Of a DNA stretch of 15,935 nucleotides, positions 1 through 8,130 are shown in pieces. Within the stretch, counting starts at the first letter, position 1, and every line of letters begins with the position of its first letter. The notes under the pieces were generated by a model. The model was not told the origin of the DNA. It ran no database searches and saw only the letters and a program-made list of their open reading frames with translations. The DNA is from Acidobacteriota bacterium (GTDB lineage: Bacteria > Acidobacteriota > Thermoanaerobaculia > Multivoradales > JAHEKO01), in contig JAPUJD010000046.1 in assembly GCA_027296385.1 (NCBI GenBank), positions 1 to 15,935 of the forward strand, in the 5' to 3' direction. The position numbers were made by a program, and so were the translations under genes.

Positions 1-530
1 GCGGCCAGTCCCCGCCTGCCAGGAGCTCCAGATCCGCCCGTGAGTGGATCTCCACCAACACCGCCAGCCCGAGCTGCCGCGCGATCTCGGCCCACTTGCG
101 TAGCTCGCGCCGCGAGTAAAGCGCCGCGATCAAGAGCACCGCTTGTGCCCCGGCGGCACAGGCCCACTCCAGCTGGCGAGCGTCGACCACGAAGTCCTTG
201 GCCAATGTCGCCAATCCCGAAGCGCGCCGGCACCGCTCCAGGAGCTCGTAGCTACCGTTGAAGAAGTCGGGCTCCACCACCACCGAGAGAGCCGCCGCGC
301 CGTTGTCGGCATAGAGCCGCGCTTGGTGCTCCGCATCGAAGGGGTCCACCAGCGACCCGAGCCGCGGCGATCCCAGCTTGACCTCGGCGATCACCCGCCG
401 CCCCGGATGCGCTCGCAGAGCCTGGATGAAACGCTCGGGTGGGCCCTGGGCTTCGGTCGGGCCGGTGGGCGGGGTAGCCGCCAAGCGCTGCCGCCGCCGC
501 GCCACGATGCGCCGCAGGACGTCCGCCAGC

Positions 531-541
<11 letters not shown>
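1..541 (-). CDS. trpC: Indole-3-glycerol phosphate synthase, C-terminus cut by window edge
   Basis: Catalyses ring closure of carboxyphenylamino-deoxyribulose phosphate to indole-3-glycerol phosphate, the fourth step from chorismate to tryptophan, in the cytoplasm. The first 180 residues are visible, begin MPAELADVLRRIV, and run off the left edge. The first active-site segment reads VIAEVKLGSPRLGSL (family form IAEhKxaSPSxG, with the catalytic Lys). Further on are SVVVEPDFFNGS (family: SVLTExxfFxGs), LATLAKDFVVDARQ (second conserved Lys in the KDF block) and GLAVLVEIHS (family: lvEvHt). The ATG overlaps the last 11 nt of trpD, which points to translational coupling. SPSxG reads SPRLG here, a mild departure. 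The catalytic residues of the C-terminal half are outside the window. Identity is secure; completeness cannot be judged. Confidence 0.93.
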
Positions 542-1547
<1,006 letters not shown>

Positions 1548-1551
1548 CGGT

Positions 1552-2133
1552 CTACTCCTGCCCCGATCGTTGGCACGAAGCCACAAAGTTGGCGATCAGT
1601 TGGCCCCCGGACCGGGTCAGGATCGATTCCGGATGGAACTGCACTCCGGTGTAGGGCAACGTCCGGTGCCGCATGCCCATCAACACTCCGTCGTCGGTCC
1701 ACGCCAGCGGCTCGAGATCCTCCGGCAGGCTCTCGGGTACGACCGTCAGGCTGTGATAGCGCGTCGCCTCGAAGGGGCTCGGCAGGCCGGCGAAGACATC
1801 GCGACCCTCGTGTTCTATCGCCGAGGTCTTGCCATGCACCAACTCTGGTGCGCGCTCGATTCGGGCGCCGAAAACGTGGCCCAGCACCTGATGGCCGAGG
1901 CAGACGCCCAACAACGGCACCGCCGGCAGCCGGCCGACGAGCTCAGCGCACACCCCTGCCTCCTCCGGCCGGCCCGGCCCCGGCGAGATGATGATGCCGT
2001 CGGGCGCGCGCTCGATCAGCGCGGCGGCCGTTTCCGCGTCGTTGCGCACCACCTCGACTTCGACGCCCGCGGCCAGCACCTGCTGCACCAGGTTATAGGT
2101 GAACGAGTCGTAGTTGTCGATCATCAGGATCAT
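1552..2133 (-). CDS. trpG: Anthranilate synthase component II (glutamine amidotransferase)
   Basis: Hydrolyses glutamine and channels ammonia to TrpE, which makes anthranilate from chorismate. The 193-residue product is normal for a class I amidotransferase subunit. It starts MILMIDNYDSFTYNL, the usual TrpG/PabA opening, and carries PGPG (51-54), the nucleophile Cys78 in LLGVCLGHQ, RYHSL (125-129) and the catalytic His167 and Glu169 in QFHPES. The ATG chosen gives the standard N-terminus. A TTG five codons upstream would overlap the trpE stop, and no strong ribosome site supports it. The gene lies 8 nt after trpE and 4 nt before trpD. TrpG and PabA cannot be told apart from sequence alone and one protein may serve both pathways, but trp operon context favours TrpG. 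Confidence 0.95.
   Translation of the reverse strand: MILMIDNYDSFTYNLVQQVLAAGVEVEVVRNDAETAAALIERAPDGIIISPGPGRPEEAGVCAELVGRLPAVPLLGVCLGHQVLGHVFGARIERAPELVHGKTSAIEHEGRDVFAGLPSPFEATRYHSLTVVPESLPEDLEPLAWTDDGVLMGMRHRTLPYTGVQFHPESILTRSGGQLIANFVASCQRSGQE
1555..1559 (-). promoter_or_regulatory. Shine-Dalgarno site of trpD
   Basis: AGGAG on the minus strand lies within the last codons of trpG, 7 nt before the ATG at 1547. It decides the trpD start against an upstream in-frame alternative that lacks such a site. Confidence 0.7.
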
Positions 2134-2141
2134 AAGGTTCT

Positions 2142-3575
2142 TCAACAAGCCCCTAGGCGTCGCGCCAGGTCTACCGCGGCCAGCAAAGCCGCGGCCTTGC
2201 TCTCGGTCTCGATCTCTTCGGCCGCGGGGTCGGAGTCCGCAACGATGCCGGCTCCGGCCGTCACCGAGACCTTGCCCGCGTGCACCAAGAGCGTGCGGAT
2301 GGCGATGCAGGTGTCCAGGTCGCCGGCAAAAGAGAGATAGCCCACGGCACCGGCGTAGGGTCCGCGCGCCTCGGGCTCGAGCTCGTCGATGAGCTCCATG
2401 GCGCGGATCTTCGGCGCCCCTGACACGGTGCCGGCAGGGAAGCAGGCCAGCAGCAGGTCGAGCGCGTCATACTCGGTCGCAAGCTCCGCCTCTACGCTCG
2501 AGCAGATGTGCATCACGTGGCTGTAGCGCTCTACTTCCATGAAGGTCGGCACGCGCACCGACCCGGGCTGCGCCACCCGCCCGAGGTCGTTGCGCCCGAG
2601 GTCCACCAGCATCACGTGCTCGGCGCGCTCCTTGGCGTCAGCCAGGAGCTCTCGCGCCAGGGCCTCGTCCGCCTCCGCCGAGGCCCCGCGCCCGCGGGTA
2701 CCGGCGATCGGCCGCGTCTCGACGAACCGGCCGGTCTTGCGCACCATCATTTCCGGGCTGGCTCCGACGAGCGCCATTTCCGAGGTCTCGAAGAGGAACA
2801 TATAGGGGCTCGGATTGACCGTGCGCAAGGCACGGTAGAGCGCGGTGGGATCGACCGCCGGGCCGAGATCGAAGCGTCGAGCCAGCACCACCTGAAGGAT
2901 GTCGCCGCGAGCGATGTGCTCCTGCGCGGTTCGCACCGCCTGCCGATACTCCCCACCGGCGAGACTGGCGACGGGGGCAGTTTGCCTCGCCGGCTCCAGC
3001 CGCGGCAGGAGCTCCGCCCTTGCCAACTCCTCCCCCGTGAGGAGAGCCTGGAGACGGTCGAGCTCGGCCTCGGCCTCGGCGGCCTCCACCTCGCCGTCGA
3101 TCTCGTTGGCCACCGCCAGCAGCCGCTGATGCGCGTGGTCGAAGACCAGCAGCGAGTCGATCCTAGCCAGGGTCGCCCAAGGCAGGCCGAACGGGTCGGG
3201 TGGGCGCTCGAGGAGCCGCTCCCGCAGCCGCACCAGATCGTAACCGAAATAGCCGACGAAACCGCCGAGAAACGGGACCGCCCCAGACTCCGCCCCGATG
3301 GCGGTGATCACCGAGCGCAGCTGCTCCAGCGGATCCCCCGCCAGGACCTCCATACCGTGCCGGCGCTCGATCTCCAGGCGGTCGCAATGGACGTGGTAGA
3401 GCTCGCGCGGACTCCCGCCCACAAAGCTGTAGCGCGAGATCTGCTCGCCACCGGTGACACTCTCAAAGAGGAAGCGCGGCTGATCCGCCGGCAGCCGGCG
3501 GTAGGCGGCGACCGGCGTCAGACTGTCGCCGAGAAACTCCCGCACGTGAGGTGTGGCCAGCCGCGAGGCACTCAT
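2142..3575 (-). CDS. trpE: Anthranilate synthase component I
   Basis: Converts chorismate plus ammonia (from TrpG) to anthranilate, the committed step to tryptophan. The 477-residue product has the N-terminal regulatory domain with FLFES at 35-39, matching the LLES segment at the tryptophan feedback site, and NPSPYMF (254-260), also part of that site. So feedback inhibition is probably retained. The chorismate-binding domain shows GDILQVVLARRF (224-235), ETRPIAGTRGRG (286-297), LVDLGRNDLGRV (323-334), and CFPAGTVSGAPKIRAMELI (378-396). These fit TrpE; PabB is less likely given the operon. The ATG overlaps the aroDE stop as ATGA. The frame is open 104 codons further upstream, but that part lies over aroDE and reads as arginine-rich, low-quality sequence, so I reject it. 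Confidence 0.96.
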   Translation of the reverse strand: MSASRLATPHVREFLGDSLTPVAAYRRLPADQPRFLFESVTGGEQISRYSFVGGSPRELYHVHCDRLEIERRHGMEVLAGDPLEQLRSVITAIGAESGAVPFLGGFVGYFGYDLVRLRERLLERPPDPFGLPWATLARIDSLLVFDHAHQRLLAVANEIDGEVEAAEAEAELDRLQALLTGEELARAELLPRLEPARQTAPVASLAGGEYRQAVRTAQEHIARGDILQVVLARRFDLGPAVDPTALYRALRTVNPSPYMFLFETSEMALVGASPEMMVRKTGRFVETRPIAGTRGRGASAEADEALARELLADAKERAEHVMLVDLGRNDLGRVAQPGSVRVPTFMEVERYSHVMHICSSVEAELATEYDALDLLLACFPAGTVSGAPKIRAMELIDELEPEARGPYAGAVGYLSFAGDLDTCIAIRTLLVHAGKVSVTAGAGIVADSDPAAEEIETESKAAALLAAVDLARRLGAC

Positions 3576-5050
3576 GCGGCCCCGACCTCGACCAACAACT
3601 CGGCCACCAGGTCGCTGGGCATCTCCCGGCCGGTCATCGCCAGGAACTGCGGCAGGGCCTGGTGCAGCAGCACCTCGCGCCCGTCGATGGCTATCCGACC
3701 CGCCTCCCGCAGCGCTTGCACCCACGGTGTCGCTCCATCTCGGCGATAGACCAGGTCGACCCCGACACCGTCCTGCGGCAGAGCGGACGGTTCGCAGGGC
3801 AGCGGGTCCGAGTCCTCCCGCCCCAGTGGCGTGGCGTGGACGACGACGCCGAAGCTGGCCGGGTCGAGATCGTCCCAGCTCGCGCACGGCAATCCGAGCT
3901 CACGGGCGGAACGCGCACCGCGCTCCGGGTCGCGATTGAAGAGAGTCACCTCGGCGCCGGCCTCGTCGAGGGCGAAGGCCGCCGCCCGCCCGGCGCCACC
4001 CGCCCCGAGCACGGCGGCGCGGCGCCCCCGGACCACGATCTGGCGCCGGCGCAGCGGCCCCAACACGCCCTCGGGATCGGTGCTGTCGGCCTCCCACACT
4101 CCCTCACGGCGGGTCAGGGTGTTGGCCGAGGCGATGCGTTCGACCAGTGGGCTGGTGGCGCCCGCCACGGCGACCGCGATGCGCTTGTACGGCGCGGTGA
4201 CGCTGAGCCCGCGCAGCGAGCATCCGGCCTCGACGAAACCGCCTTCCTCCACCACGTCGAGCCAGAATTCGCCGAAGTTCTCGACATGGAACGGCAGGTA
4301 GAGGCCCGAGATCTCCATTTCCCGCAGCGCGCGGTTGAAGAGATACGGCGACAGGCTGTGCGCCACCGGCCGCCCGACGATGCCGAAGAGCCAGTGGATC
4401 TCTTGCGGCAACGGCCAGCGGTAGTCGCCGACGAGCCGCTCGACCGCCAGCTGGCCGGGCGCCGCCGGCCGTGGTCCACCCGCGGCGAAGATGGCGGGAG
4501 ACCCCAGCACTGGGGCCATCAACCGGGTCCACGTGCCGACGTCGCCGGCGGCGAAAGCGATCACGTCGTCTCGCCCGAGAGCGTGAAGAAGGGCCAGGGG
4601 CCAGCGCTCGGGACCGCTCTTCGCCGCCCAGGTGACCAGTTTGTACCAGTAGGCCTGCTCCACCATCAAACTCTCGGCCACTTGCTGCAGCTTCTCGAGG
4701 CTGTCCGGCTTGCCGTGCCACGAGATCACCCGTTGATTCGGCGGCACGGCCTCGAGGGTCTGAGGTTCCAGATCACGCCGCTCAAGGTCGACCAGGTCGT
4801 AGGCCGCAGCCGCCGCCGTGAGCCTGGCTTGGCGCTCGGCGAGGCCACCACCGAAACGTCCACCCTCTTCTTTGCTGCGCAGGGTATAGAGCAGCCGCCC
4901 GGGAAAATGCTGGCGCAGCCAGCTCCCGTCCGGCTCAGCGAAGAGGTCGGCCCGAATCTCCAGCACCTCGGCCGTCGCCGCCAATTCCCGCAGGCGCTCG
5001 GGCGCGGGCACGGCGGTCAGCGAAGCGATGACTTTGGCTGCGGAAGACAC
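3572..5050 (-). CDS. aroDE: Bifunctional 3-dehydroquinate dehydratase (type I) / shikimate dehydrogenase
   Basis: Two consecutive shikimate steps in one 492-residue chain: dehydroquinate to dehydroshikimate, then NADPH reduction to shikimate. Residues 1 to about 212 are type I dehydratase: EIRADLF (31-37), TLRS (56-59), the catalytic His112 in ISWHG, the Schiff-base Lys137 in YWYKLV, and APGQ (197-200). From about 220 comes the shikimate dehydrogenase: FGIVGRPVAHSLSP (222-235) with the substrate serines 232 and 234, catalytic Lys289 in SVTAPYK, Asn310 in SANTL, Asp325, the NADP loop GAGGAGR (349-355) with NRDPERG after it, and LLHQA (461-465). The layout matches the plant enzyme; similar fusions are known in some bacteria (Chlamydia, Planctomycetes). 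Start is GTG with a GGAG/GAAGG region upstream. First gene of the trp operon. Confidence 0.94.
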   Translation of the reverse strand: MSSAAKVIASLTAVPAPERLRELAATAEVLEIRADLFAEPDGSWLRQHFPGRLLYTLRSKEEGGRFGGGLAERQARLTAAAAAYDLVDLERRDLEPQTLEAVPPNQRVISWHGKPDSLEKLQQVAESLMVEQAYWYKLVTWAAKSGPERWPLALLHALGRDDVIAFAAGDVGTWTRLMAPVLGSPAIFAAGGPRPAAPGQLAVERLVGDYRWPLPQEIHWLFGIVGRPVAHSLSPYLFNRALREMEISGLYLPFHVENFGEFWLDVVEEGGFVEAGCSLRGLSVTAPYKRIAVAVAGATSPLVERIASANTLTRREGVWEADSTDPEGVLGPLRRRQIVVRGRRAAVLGAGGAGRAAAFALDEAGAEVTLFNRDPERGARSARELGLPCASWDDLDPASFGVVVHATPLGREDSDPLPCEPSALPQDGVGVDLVYRRDGATPWVQALREAGRIAIDGREVLLHQALPQFLAMTGREMPSDLVAELLVEVGAA

Positions 5051-5075
5051 AACGCCCTTCTCCGTAGAAAGAGGC

Positions 5076-5107
5076 CAGTAGAGCAGCCACCCGAAACAGT
5101 AGAGCAG
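5076..5107. repeat. Exact 11-bp direct repeat, 21-bp period, over the trp operon promoter
   Basis: CAGTAGAGCAG (plus strand) occurs at 5076-5086 and 5097-5107; on the coding strand it reads CTGCTCTACTG. The two copies begin 21 bp apart, about two helical turns, so they face the same side of the DNA. The upstream copy contains the whole -10 hexamer, and the other lies at about +5 to +15. This is the layout of a repressor or tandem-site operator. No known TrpR-type operator is visible. Confidence 0.6.
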
Positions 5108-5126
5108 TCGCCCAGACCACTGTCAA
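5098..5126 (-). promoter_or_regulatory. Sigma-70-type promoter of the aroDE-trp operon
   Basis: On the minus strand a perfect -35 TTGACA (5126-5121) is followed after exactly 17 nt by TCTACT (5103-5098), which matches four of six bases of TATAAT. Transcription would begin near 5091, giving a leader of about 40 nt before the GTG at 5050. This is the best-matching promoter in the window. Confidence 0.7.
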
Positions 5127-5141
5127 TCGCCCCTGGCGCCG

Positions 5142-5176
5142 GGTAGTGGCTCCCTTGGCGAACTGAGTCCACTACC
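5142..5176. repeat. 8-bp inverted repeat at the end of the metallopeptidase gene
   Basis: GGTAGTGG (5142-5149) and CCACTACC (5169-5176) are perfect inverted arms around a 19-nt spacer. The right arm includes the stop codon of the metallopeptidase gene. No T-tract follows on either strand, so it is not a standard intrinsic terminator. It could be a weak 3' hairpin or a site upstream of the trp promoter. Confidence 0.3.
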
Positions 5177-6194
5177 TGGCGTTGGAGACGGCAGGCGCGA
5201 GAGTGAATCGCGGCATCTCGTATCGACCCTTCCAGGCCGGTTCCGTGCGATCGAGCAACATCGCCATGCCGGCTCCGACAGCGTAGAACGAGATCCGCCG
5301 GCGCCCAGCGAGGTCGGGAGTCTCGAGCTCTTCGAATAGCTCCTCCCACGCCGCACGGGCTGCGGTCGAGAAATCCTCGAAGCCCGGGCGACCGGCGAGA
5401 GCAAGCGGCGGGACCCAGCCGGCCGCGGCCTCCTGCGCCACCCTCAGCTCGACGAACCGGGCGACGCCCTCCTGCCAGAGCTGGAAGCCGAAGTAACGGG
5501 CATCCGCCGGCCGCAGCTGATGCTCGTAGTCGCCGTAGTGCCGCCAGAAGACGGCCGCCCCGGGGGCTAGATCCTCCCCCCTCGGCCGGCGCAATAGCAT
5601 CGCCAGCTCGCGACTGAGCAAAGCCCAGGACCGTCCCAGCTCCTCGTCGTCGTAAGGAAACGCATACTCCAGCATCCAGCGGCCCGTCGTATCGCCGGCT
5701 GCCAGGTCGAGCCCCTCTGTCGCCTCGTAGTATCCTGGGTCTCGCATCTGCCATTGGTGGAAGTGTTCGTGCAGCAGAACCTGGAGCCACTGGGTGGGGC
5801 CGAGTCCGGTCGCCTCGGGCGTTCCGAGGACCACCGTCGGCGGTAGGCCGAAGGCCGGCATCGTGGCCAGCAGGGAGGGCGGAAAGCGGCGTGGCCGCTC
5901 GGCCGTCTGACCCAGAACGGGCAGGACCACGCCGCTGGTGAAACCCTTGGGCCGACGGGAACCGCCGAGGAGAATCTCGCGTTCGGCGGTGACGAGCAGG
6001 ATCTCGAATTCAGCCCGTCCCCAGCCCGGCCACACCCGATCGGCGACGGAGTCCGCTATCTCGCGGGCCGCGCCAAGAAGGAGCCGCTGATCGTCGGAGA
6101 GCGCCGTTTTGGCCGTCTCGGTCGCCATCAGGCGCGGCACGAGGCCAAGCACCAGCGCCGCCGTCAGCACGAAGAGCCGGGGTGGGTCCGCCAT
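5172..6194 (-). CDS. Putative exported zinc metallopeptidase, family not recognised
   Basis: The 340-residue product has an N-terminal export signal (MADPPRLFVLTAALVLGLVPRLMA). The core motif is HEHFH at 142-146 in QVLLHEHFHQWQ, an HExxH zinc-binding and catalytic signature. A second motif, WQEGVARFVEL (Glu242, Glu249), lies about 95 residues on and could give the third zinc ligand as in gluzincins. I infer a zinc-dependent peptidase in the periplasm or outside the cell; substrate unknown. I choose ATG 6194 because it starts directly with a signal sequence; a TTG six codons earlier is possible. It follows the esterase gene by 94 nt on the same strand without a clear terminator and may be cotranscribed. 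The aroDE promoter begins just downstream. I cannot name a family from memory. Confidence 0.7.
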   Translation of the reverse strand: MADPPRLFVLTAALVLGLVPRLMATETAKTALSDDQRLLLGAAREIADSVADRVWPGWGRAEFEILLVTAEREILLGGSRRPKGFTSGVVLPVLGQTAERPRRFPPSLLATMPAFGLPPTVVLGTPEATGLGPTQWLQVLLHEHFHQWQMRDPGYYEATEGLDLAAGDTTGRWMLEYAFPYDDEELGRSWALLSRELAMLLRRPRGEDLAPGAAVFWRHYGDYEHQLRPADARYFGFQLWQEGVARFVELRVAQEAAAGWVPPLALAGRPGFEDFSTAARAAWEELFEELETPDLAGRRRISFYAVGAGMAMLLDRTEPAWKGRYEMPRFTLAPAVSNAR

Positions 6195-6288
6195 GCGACC
6201 CTGGGTGAGCAACTCCCGTGCCGGCGGTCACTCGCGGGCAGATGCGCCGGTACAGCCGGAACGGGGCGACAAATGCACACCAGGCGCC

Positions 6289-8007
6289 TCAGTAGCGCCA
6301 GCTGGTCAAATCCGCCCCTTCGGGCGCTGACTGCCCGATGCGTTCGAGGATGAGCGGGAGGTACATGGTGTTGTAGCGCAACCGTGAGATGTGGTTGCCG
6401 TTCTCGTGGTCGCCGTTCCAGCAGTGCTCGGCCCGATCGCCGTAGTCGACGACGCCGGCATAGTAGGGGTCGACTGTCGATTCGAGGAACTTCTCGGTCA
6501 GGTAGACGGCGTTGTTGAGATAGTAGTTGTCCATGTCGCCGCAATAGATGTGGAGCTTGCCTTCGAGCTTGGGGCCCAAGGTGGCCCAGTCGCGCTCCAT
6601 GATGTGGCGCAGGTCGTAGTTCTCGCGCCAGTACTCAGCCACCTCGGGGTCGATCTCACCGCTGTGCTTGTCCCACAGGCGACGGGGGTAGCCGTCGTCG
6701 CCCACCGGCGAGTAGACCGCCTCCCAGATGTCGAACTGGTCGCCCGAGCGGCCCTTGGAACCCAACACCAGCTCCAGCAGGTTGAAGTCGCTCACGGTGG
6801 CGTTGACCCGGCCCAGGGAGTCGCGGTGCCCCGGTCTCTCGGTGCGCGCGAAGGGTCCCTCGTCGTAGTAGGCGTTCGAGTCCTCGTAGATGTCGATCAG
6901 CGTGTAGGCACGGAAGTCGATCGGATCGGGGCAGGCAGCGAAGCAGCCGTTGAAGAAGTCGGGATAGAGCACCTGCACCGCCAACGCCTCCCAGCCGCCG
7001 GTCGAGCCGCCGTAGGTAAAGCGCGCCCAGCCCTCGCCGATGCCGCGGAAGCGCTTCTCGATCTCCGGGATCAGCTCGTGGTTGATGGCGTCGCCGTACG
7101 GTCCCAGATTGGCGGAGTTCACGGCGTAGGAGTCGTCGTAGTAGGGGTTCGCGTGTTGAACCTCGATGACGAGGAAGCGCGGAAAGTCGTCGCTGATCCA
7201 CTGGCGATAAAAGTCGTAGGCCTCCTGCTGCTGTATCCGGTTGTAGCACTCGACCTGGAATCTCTCGGAGTCCTCGCACTCGAGATCCTCGTCTGGCGGC
7301 TCGGTACGAAACCCGCCGAAGTCTGCCGGGAAGTGGCCGTGGAAGACCATCAACGGAAAGCGCGCTTCCGGATGTTCGTCGAAACCGTGCGGCAGGAGGA
7401 CATGGGCGCCGAGATACATGGGCCGGCCCCAGAAGTCGCTCAGCAGCTTGCTTTGGATGCGGATGTGCTTGACGTATTCGGTGTCGGCCGGCGGTTCGAT
7501 CGGCGGGATGACTCGATCGAGCTCCAGGGTCACTACTTCGTCCGATGACGGGTCGAGGGTCACCTGGACGGGGGTGCTGTAGAGGTTGCCAGGCGCGCGG
7601 TTCCAGTGCTGGCCTTCGCCGCGATCCATCGGCAGCTTGACGGTGTGCCCGTCGGCGCGATGGAAGGTCTCGTACTTGTGCAGGACCGCCTGCACCCAGT
7701 ACTCCCCCGCCGGCACATCCCCGAGGCTGGCGACCGGATAGCCGAAGACCCCGGCATCTATCACGGCAGACTCCCCGGGCTTCAGCCCCACGACGTCGAT
7801 GCCGAAGAGCTGCACCGCGCGGTAGCCGGGGCGCACCTGGAAGCGGGGCTCGGTCTCGCCGTCGGTCGACAGCACCACGATCACCCGGCCGTCTTGAGCC
7901 GAAGACTCGACGTCAACGAGAAAACTCACCGCGAGCTCGGCACCGCCGGCCGCGGCGGTCCAGGTCGCTACCATAGCCGTCAAGGCCAGGACACCCTTCA
8001 TCCGCAT
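6289..8007 (-). CDS. Secreted esterase-fold alpha/beta hydrolase
   Basis: A 572-residue protein with a signal peptide (MRMKGVLALTAMVATWTAAAGG). Residues about 25-170 look like a beta-rich accessory domain. From about 195 the chain resembles the esterase D/enterochelin esterase group: LMVFHGHFPADFGG (oxyanion loop, about 219-232), the nucleophile Ser335 in TYGGSTGGWEAL, LHIYCGDMDNYY with candidate acid Asp491 or 493, and a C-terminal GDHENGNH with His534 or His539 as candidate base. It probably hydrolyses an ester bond outside the cytoplasm; substrate unknown. Several cysteines (ECEDSERFQVEC, CFAAC, CGD, HCW) suggest disulfides. ATG 8007 has GGGGAGG 4 nt upstream; a second ATG two codons later would be 10 nt from it and is equally possible. 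Divergently transcribed from the lipoprotein. Confidence 0.82.
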   Translation of the reverse strand: MRMKGVLALTAMVATWTAAAGGAELAVSFLVDVESSAQDGRVIVVLSTDGETEPRFQVRPGYRAVQLFGIDVVGLKPGESAVIDAGVFGYPVASLGDVPAGEYWVQAVLHKYETFHRADGHTVKLPMDRGEGQHWNRAPGNLYSTPVQVTLDPSSDEVVTLELDRVIPPIEPPADTEYVKHIRIQSKLLSDFWGRPMYLGAHVLLPHGFDEHPEARFPLMVFHGHFPADFGGFRTEPPDEDLECEDSERFQVECYNRIQQQEAYDFYRQWISDDFPRFLVIEVQHANPYYDDSYAVNSANLGPYGDAINHELIPEIEKRFRGIGEGWARFTYGGSTGGWEALAVQVLYPDFFNGCFAACPDPIDFRAYTLIDIYEDSNAYYDEGPFARTERPGHRDSLGRVNATVSDFNLLELVLGSKGRSGDQFDIWEAVYSPVGDDGYPRRLWDKHSGEIDPEVAEYWRENYDLRHIMERDWATLGPKLEGKLHIYCGDMDNYYLNNAVYLTEKFLESTVDPYYAGVVDYGDRAEHCWNGDHENGNHISRLRYNTMYLPLILERIGQSAPEGADLTSWRY

Positions 8008-8011
8008 CGGA

Positions 8012-8018
8012 CCTCCCC
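8012..8018 (-). promoter_or_regulatory. Strong Shine-Dalgarno site of the esterase gene
   Basis: GGGGAGG on the minus strand lies 4 nt from ATG 8007 and 10 nt from ATG 8001. The strength of the site confirms that translation begins here and not at the in-frame upstream ATG at 8061. Confidence 0.65.
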
Positions 8019-8038
8019 TCCGCGTTCGTGGAGAGCGC

Positions 8039-8044
8039 AGTATA
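8039..8044 (-). promoter_or_regulatory. Candidate -10 element of the esterase gene
   Basis: TATACT on the minus strand, five of six bases of TATAAT, would place the transcript start near 8032, about 25 nt before the ATG and just ahead of the GGGGAGG site. No good -35 hexamer is seen 16-18 nt upstream, so this rests on the -10 and its position. Confidence 0.45.
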
Positions 8045-8117
8045 GCCTTGGCCAGAGCCACGGCCTGCTAGTGTCCCGTGATCCACAGGCTGCGTGGCTC
8101 TCGTTCAGCGTTGCCCG

Positions 8118-8123
8118 TATACT
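8118..8123 (+). promoter_or_regulatory. Candidate -10 element of the lipoprotein gene, possibly leaderless
   Basis: TATACT ends 7 nt before the GTG start at 8131, so transcription would begin at or next to the start codon. No Shine-Dalgarno sequence precedes the GTG. The possible -35, TGGCTC 17 nt upstream, matches TTGACA poorly. Confidence 0.45.
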
Positions 8124-8130
8124 CTCGCGA

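Noticed and set aside
3576..3887. N-terminal extension of TrpE by about 104 codons
   Set aside because: Would lie inside aroDE, reads as Arg/Gly-rich nonsense, and removes the natural ATGA junction.
3551..5146. Plus-strand open frame of 531 codons opposite aroDE
   Set aside because: Antisense to a protein with all AroD and AroE catalytic motifs; Arg/Gly/Pro-rich translation without recognisable domains.
5051..5171. Trp attenuator, T-box or TRAP-type leader
   Set aside because: The predicted leader is about 40 nt, with no Trp-codon leader peptide, no long stem set and no repeated GAG/TAG triplets on the transcript.
6391..7548. Plus-strand open frame of 385 codons opposite the esterase
   Set aside because: Valine-rich repetitive translation typical of the reverse frame of a GC-rich gene, and the minus frame has the catalytic motifs.
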